Below, piece after piece: positions 61,489 to 64,000 of a stretch of DNA of 64,000 nucleotides. Position 1 is the first letter of the stretch; each line of letters opens with the position of its first letter. Below the pieces are notes generated by a model, which was given only the letters and a program-made list of their open reading frames with translations, was not told the DNA's origin and ran no database searches. This stretch comes from Varibaculum cambriense (lineage in GTDB: Bacteria; Actinomycetota; Actinomycetes; Actinomycetales; Actinomycetaceae): the NCBI RefSeq assembly GCF_002848005.1, contig NZ_PKHX01000010.1, positions 47,360 through 111,359 of the forward strand. The letters run 5' to 3'. The position numbers and the translations under genes are program-made.

Positions 61489-62052
61489 TCAGGAGGTCTT
61501 TGCGTGCGATCTAGCCATTACCCGTCCGTCTTGGTCATAAACCACGGACACGAAATATAGCTGCGGATTGCCCTCATTGTAGTAGTCCATTTCCACGGCC
61601 ACCAGCTCAGACTGTACACGCCCGCTGCCGTAATACTTGCGTTTAACTACTACCTGACCGTCCCGCTTGACTGCCTGCGCAAGTTCATCGGGGGTACTAC
61701 GATCTTCTTCTAGCAGCAGAGTTCCGTATTCGGTCCAAACTAGGCGTTTTTTGGTGCTGCCATCTTCGCGGCAAAACTGCTGGCGCACAAGCGTTTTACC
61801 CAGATGATATTTTTCATCCACCCACCCAGTGCGTGTTTTGTAAGTGATAGTGCGGGTGAGAAAGTATTCCTTGCCGGTATCTTCTGACACCTTTTTGGTG
61901 TCCCACACGCCATCTACCACCCAAGCGCCAGAGGGTATCTCGCCGTGGTCAGTCTCCTTGTCGGCCAGTTCGATCTTGCCCCGCCAGCACCCGGTGGGGG
62001 TGTCCAAAGCGGAAAAGTCTACTCCTCTCGCGTCCACTTCTACTATCCCCAT
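61489..62052 (-). CDS. Untagged MORN-family protein
   Basis: 187 residues. ITYKTRTGWVDEKYHLGKTL, LVWTEYGTLLLEEDRSTPDEL and YYGSGRVQSELVAVEMDYY match the family body; the N terminus resembles 55809 without the tag. Follows a 28-residue membrane ORF in an operon. Confidence 0.62.
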   Translation of the reverse strand: MGIVEVDARGVDFSALDTPTGCWRGKIELADKETDHGEIPSGAWVVDGVWDTKKVSEDTGKEYFLTRTITYKTRTGWVDEKYHLGKTLVRQQFCREDGSTKKRLVWTEYGTLLLEEDRSTPDELAQAVKRDGQVVVKRKYYGSGRVQSELVAVEMDYYNEGNPQLYFVSVVYDQDGRVMARSHAKTS

Positions 62053-62054
62053 TG

Positions 62055-62141
62055 CTAGCCCCTGTCTATTGCTACGATCAGGGCTGATATAGTCCCAGAA
62101 AACGCCAATATGGCTAGGACGTTTGTGAATACGGCTATCAT
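62055..62141 (-). CDS. 28-residue membrane peptide
   Basis: ATG 62141 overlaps the previous stop (ATGA) with GGGAGG 9 bases upstream. One hydrophobic helix. Too short for a normal ORF list; supported by coupling only. Confidence 0.5.
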   Translation of the reverse strand: MIAVFTNVLAILAFSGTISALIVAIDRG

Positions 62142-62350
62142 CTTATGGCCTCCCACATCTTGTTGCTTGCAGCTTCCAACTTGTCCCGGCATTCAAAAGC
62201 GGTATCCGATACCGCCAGGAGCGCGGTTGAAAAATCGTCTTCGGCATCTACCCGGTTTATGGCGGCAGCGTCCATCAAAATCCGCAAAGACTCAACAGAT
62301 GCGTTGATCTTTTCTTGCATCACTTGGCAAGAAGCAGTGTTAGCCAGCAT
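62138..62350 (-). CDS. Small helical protein
   Basis: 70 residues from ATG 62350 (GGAGGAG upstream; ATG 62356 is the alternative). Helical, similar in style to the 44379-45172 set. Overlaps the genes on both sides. Confidence 0.55.
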   Translation of the reverse strand: MLANTASCQVMQEKINASVESLRILMDAAAINRVDAEDDFSTALLAVSDTAFECRDKLEAASNKMWEAIR

Positions 62351-62567
62351 TTTCATCTCCTCCTTTAAGGGTCAGCAAACGGCTCGCCAAGATAGTCGAA
62401 ACAAGCATCAGGTAGAACACGAACGCGACTACCGGCATGGTTTCGGTCTGCTCCTTAGTGAAGGTGAACAGCAGCCCGTAGCAGATGATCGGTATCAGGG
62501 CGACTAGCGCGCCTACGCGACGGGCAACATATACCGGAGAGCGGTTGAGCTTAATTTTCTTCGTCAT
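62340..62567 (-). CDS. Small membrane protein
   Basis: 75 residues, two hydrophobic helices, basic N terminus KKIKLNRS. Start fixed by the class A motif. First gene of the operon down to 61489. Confidence 0.58.
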   Translation of the reverse strand: MTKKIKLNRSPVYVARRVGALVALIPIICYGLLFTFTKEQTETMPVVAFVFYLMLVSTILASRLLTLKGGDENAG

Positions 62568-62585
62568 ACTTCCCATGTAGGGCGC
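62568..62585 (-). promoter_or_regulatory. Class A start-abutting motif
   Basis: GCGCCCTACAT, 7-base spacer, ATG 62567. Confidence 0.75.
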
Positions 62586-62602
62586 ATGGGTGAAACCGCT
62601 GA

Positions 62603-62848
62603 TTAAGCTTCGGAAACGGTGAAGATCAATTCCGCGCCACAGGCTAAGGCATAGCGGCGAAGCGTGGAGATTCTGGGGTCTATTTTGCCATTTTCGATAT
62701 AGCACACCACCGAAGCGGCAGATCCCATTCTTCTCGCAACCTCTCTTTGCGATAGCCCGTTCTTCTCCCGAATCCAGCGCAATTTTTGGATAGCAACGTG
62801 TTGCGAGCCCGTCATGCTACGGGCAGCATTTTCCTGTTTTTCAGTCAT
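62603..62848 (-). CDS. XRE-type helix-turn-helix regulator
   Basis: 81 residues. Helix-turn-helix at about 27-60: REKNGLSQREVARRMGSAAS, YIENGKIDPRISTLRRYA. Resembles antitoxin or repressor HTHs. Its own class A motif implies it may regulate such promoters, unproven. Confidence 0.8.
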   Translation of the reverse strand: MTEKQENAARSMTGSQHVAIQKLRWIREKNGLSQREVARRMGSAASVVCYIENGKIDPRISTLRRYALACGAELIFTVSEA

Positions 62849-62866
62849 GTCTCCTATGTAGGGCGC
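62849..62866 (-). promoter_or_regulatory. Class A start-abutting motif
   Basis: GCGCCCTACAT, 7-base spacer, ATG 62848. Confidence 0.75.
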
Positions 62867-62933
62867 GAGAGAAAATCGGGGTTCGTCAAGAACTTTTCCG
62901 CTGGTGGTCAAAATGTTTCCGCTGGTCAGTGAG

Positions 62934-62973
62934 AAATATAAAAAGTATAAATACTATAAAAGAGTATAAAAGC
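62934..62973. repeat. AT-rich repeats TATAAAAG
   Basis: Four or five copies of (G)TATAAA(A)G at short spacing upstream of the HTH gene. Possibly its operator. Confidence 0.4.
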
Positions 62974-62997
62974 TGACCTGCGGCTTTGCACGCAATA

Positions 62998-63210
62998 TCA
63001 GTTTTCGCTACCGTCACGCTGTTCCCCGTCTCTCTTCTTAATCCTCCTTGTGGTCACTGGAAACTCCCGCCCAGGGAATCGCTCTGCAGGGTCGTACTCG
63101 GCTTTTTTCGGACCTACACTAGCGGGGATTCTGCTTGCGGGGGTGTCCCAGTTCCCGGAGCCGTACCGGTAGTGGTCGGGGCTCGGTAGTTTTTCGTGCT
63201 GTATCACCAT
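62998..63210 (-). CDS. Small basic protein of unknown function
   Basis: 70 residues from ATG 63210, placed by the class A motif. No recognised domain; hydrophilic and basic at the C terminus (RRIKKRDGEQRDGSEN). Confidence 0.5.
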   Translation of the reverse strand: MVIQHEKLPSPDHYRYGSGNWDTPASRIPASVGPKKAEYDPAERFPGREFPVTTRRIKKRDGEQRDGSEN

Positions 63211-63228
63211 GCTGACCATGTAGGGCGC
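63211..63228 (-). promoter_or_regulatory. Class A start-abutting motif
   Basis: GCGCCCTACAT, spacer GGTCAGC, ATG 63210. A 9-bp inverted repeat (ACGTGTAAA at 63234, TTTACACGT at 63258) lies upstream. Confidence 0.73.
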
Positions 63229-63288
63229 GCCAGACGTGTAAAAAATTCCGCGTTTTCTTTACACGTCCTCCCGATATGTAAAACCGCT

Positions 63289-63954
63289 TTACGCGTTCTG
63301 CTTGCGGCGGCGGATCGCCAGTGCAGCGCCCGCTCCAACTAGCAGTACGGATACGACTAGGGCTATTAGTCCTGCTGCACCAGTGGTTGCCAGCCCTCCA
63401 GCCTCAGTGGCGCTCTCTAGGACGGTTTGACTGTCGCCGTTAGTGTCAGTGCCTTCTGGCGCGGCCTGCCCGCCTTTATTAGCATCTTGGCCGTCCTTGC
63501 TAGTTTCACCCGACTTGGCATCGTCACCAGGTTTGGTGGTATCCCCTGGCTTGGCATTATCTCCGGGCTTGGTGTCATTACCGGGGGTCGTAGGTTCTGT
63601 AGTGCCAGGCTTAGTGTCATCTCCGGTCTTCGGATCGTCACCAGGCTTCGTGTCATTGCCTGGCTTGGTATCGTCACCAGGCTTTGTTGGCTCCGTAGTC
63701 GGCTCGGTAGTGCCAGGCTTGGGATCGTTGCCACCTTCGCAAATCTCTTGCGGGTTCTTCGCTAAGAACTCAGATACCTTATCGGTGATGATCTTGAGTA
63801 GAGCTTCGCGGTTGTAATTGTATGTACCGGACACATTGAAATATACAGTTCCTTCCCCAACGGAATGAGGCTTACCATTCTCATCTAGGATTTGAGCAGG
63901 GCCGGTAGCGGTTAAGTGCCACTCGGGGGTGCGGACGGAATGTTGGAGAGTGTT
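63289..63954 (-). pseudogene. Cell-wall-anchored surface protein, N terminus lost
   Basis: C-terminal fragment: LTATGPAQILDENGKP, then a Lys-Pro-Gly-Asp repeat region (about residues 70-140 of the visible part), then LATTG, a membrane helix and RRRK. It should be a sortase substrate. No signal peptide or start: the frame is open to 63955, where TAA lies, and a forward IS gene starts at 63957. The IS has therefore removed the 5' end; the fragment is probably silent. Confidence 0.75.
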
Positions 63955-63956
63955 TT

Positions 63957-64000
63957 ATGAATGTTTCGTATTCTCGGGAGCAGCGTCGTGAGGCGTTGAG
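63957..64000 (+). CDS. Start of a likely transposase (cut by window)
   Basis: ATG 63957 with GGAGAGTG upstream; visible residues are MNVSYSREQRREAL, similar to the N terminus of many IS3/IS-type transposases or HTH_29 proteins. Only 14 codons visible, so the family is a guess. Confidence 0.45.
   Translation, partial: MNVSYSREQRREAL

Noticed and set aside
15639..63228. Calling the element a prophage
   Set aside because: No capsid, terminase, portal, tail or lysis gene was seen in 48 kb, so the name would be unsupported.
63443..63817. Forward ORFs opposite the Lys-Pro-Gly-Asp repeats
   Set aside because: They are antisense shadows of a low-complexity repeat; the LATTG anchor and repeat make sense only on the minus strand.

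Overview
The window looks like a chromosome segment of an actinomycete, most likely Actinomycetaceae (Varibaculum/Mobiluncus/Actinotignum-like; genus is a guess). The reasons are moderate GC, a glyA-folD unit behind a ZTP riboswitch, a polyphosphate-type glucokinase, SipW-type and class E sortase surface machinery, and many GTG starts. From about 15.6 kb onward it is occupied by a large foreign element whose right end is not seen.

Layout. 1-1.15 kb: toxin/antitoxin-like pair, an XRE regulator whose 3' end runs antisense through tRNA-Asn. 1.2-15.4 kb: ordinary housekeeping genes (tRNA-Met, pheST, LacI-like sensor, map, ppgK, fumC, xth, BMP lipoprotein, folD, glyA with ZTP riboswitch). 15.6-18.4 kb: small paralogous proteins of unknown function. 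18.5-24.4 kb: surface-fibre island (three SipW-type secreted proteins, SipW peptidase, sortase-anchored protein, two big secreted paralogues), with a class E sortase at 26.35 kb. 25-31.6 kb: small paralogues plus a TOPRIM/AAA+ primase-helicase. 31.6-32.45 kb: a likely replication origin with about 25 copies of a 9-10 bp iteron on both strands, a ~96-bp inverted repeat and an AT-rich centre. 32.7-40 kb: origin-linked gene, structured small RNA, ORC-like ATPase, frameshifted Dam methylase, Cas4/RecB-like nuclease, C5 methylase. 40-64 kb: an expanded MORN/YwqK-like protein family, tandem small helical proteins, SNF2 helicase, DnaE-type polymerase, a TnpB element with its omega-RNA, a second Dam methylase, more MORN-like genes, and an IS-truncated cell-wall protein.

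The most striking feature is a start-codon-abutting motif used throughout the element (first at 16.5 kb, last at 63.2 kb). Class A (GCGCCCTACAT-N7-ATG/GTG) occurs about 31 times on both strands. Class B (CCGCCAACAAT-N7-ATG) occurs 8 times and precedes only genes for proteins with a shared N-terminal tag (KHPRxxDGKFxxKxRxExGL). The 7-nt spacing and TAC-A-T core suggest -10-like promoters of mostly leaderless mRNAs. A minority have a 30-50 nt leader with a Shine-Dalgarno. I know of no description of this arrangement; the start-associated sequences of cluster K mycobacteriophages are the nearest analogy.

How it fits together (inference): the element appears to carry much of its own replication machinery (origin, primase-helicase, DnaE, SNF2 helicase, nuclease, three methylases), a surface-fibre operon, and a battery of paralogous MORN-type proteins under a common promoter code. 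No capsid, terminase, relaxase, integrase or type IV secretion gene is visible, so phage, phage-plasmid or integrative element cannot be decided here.
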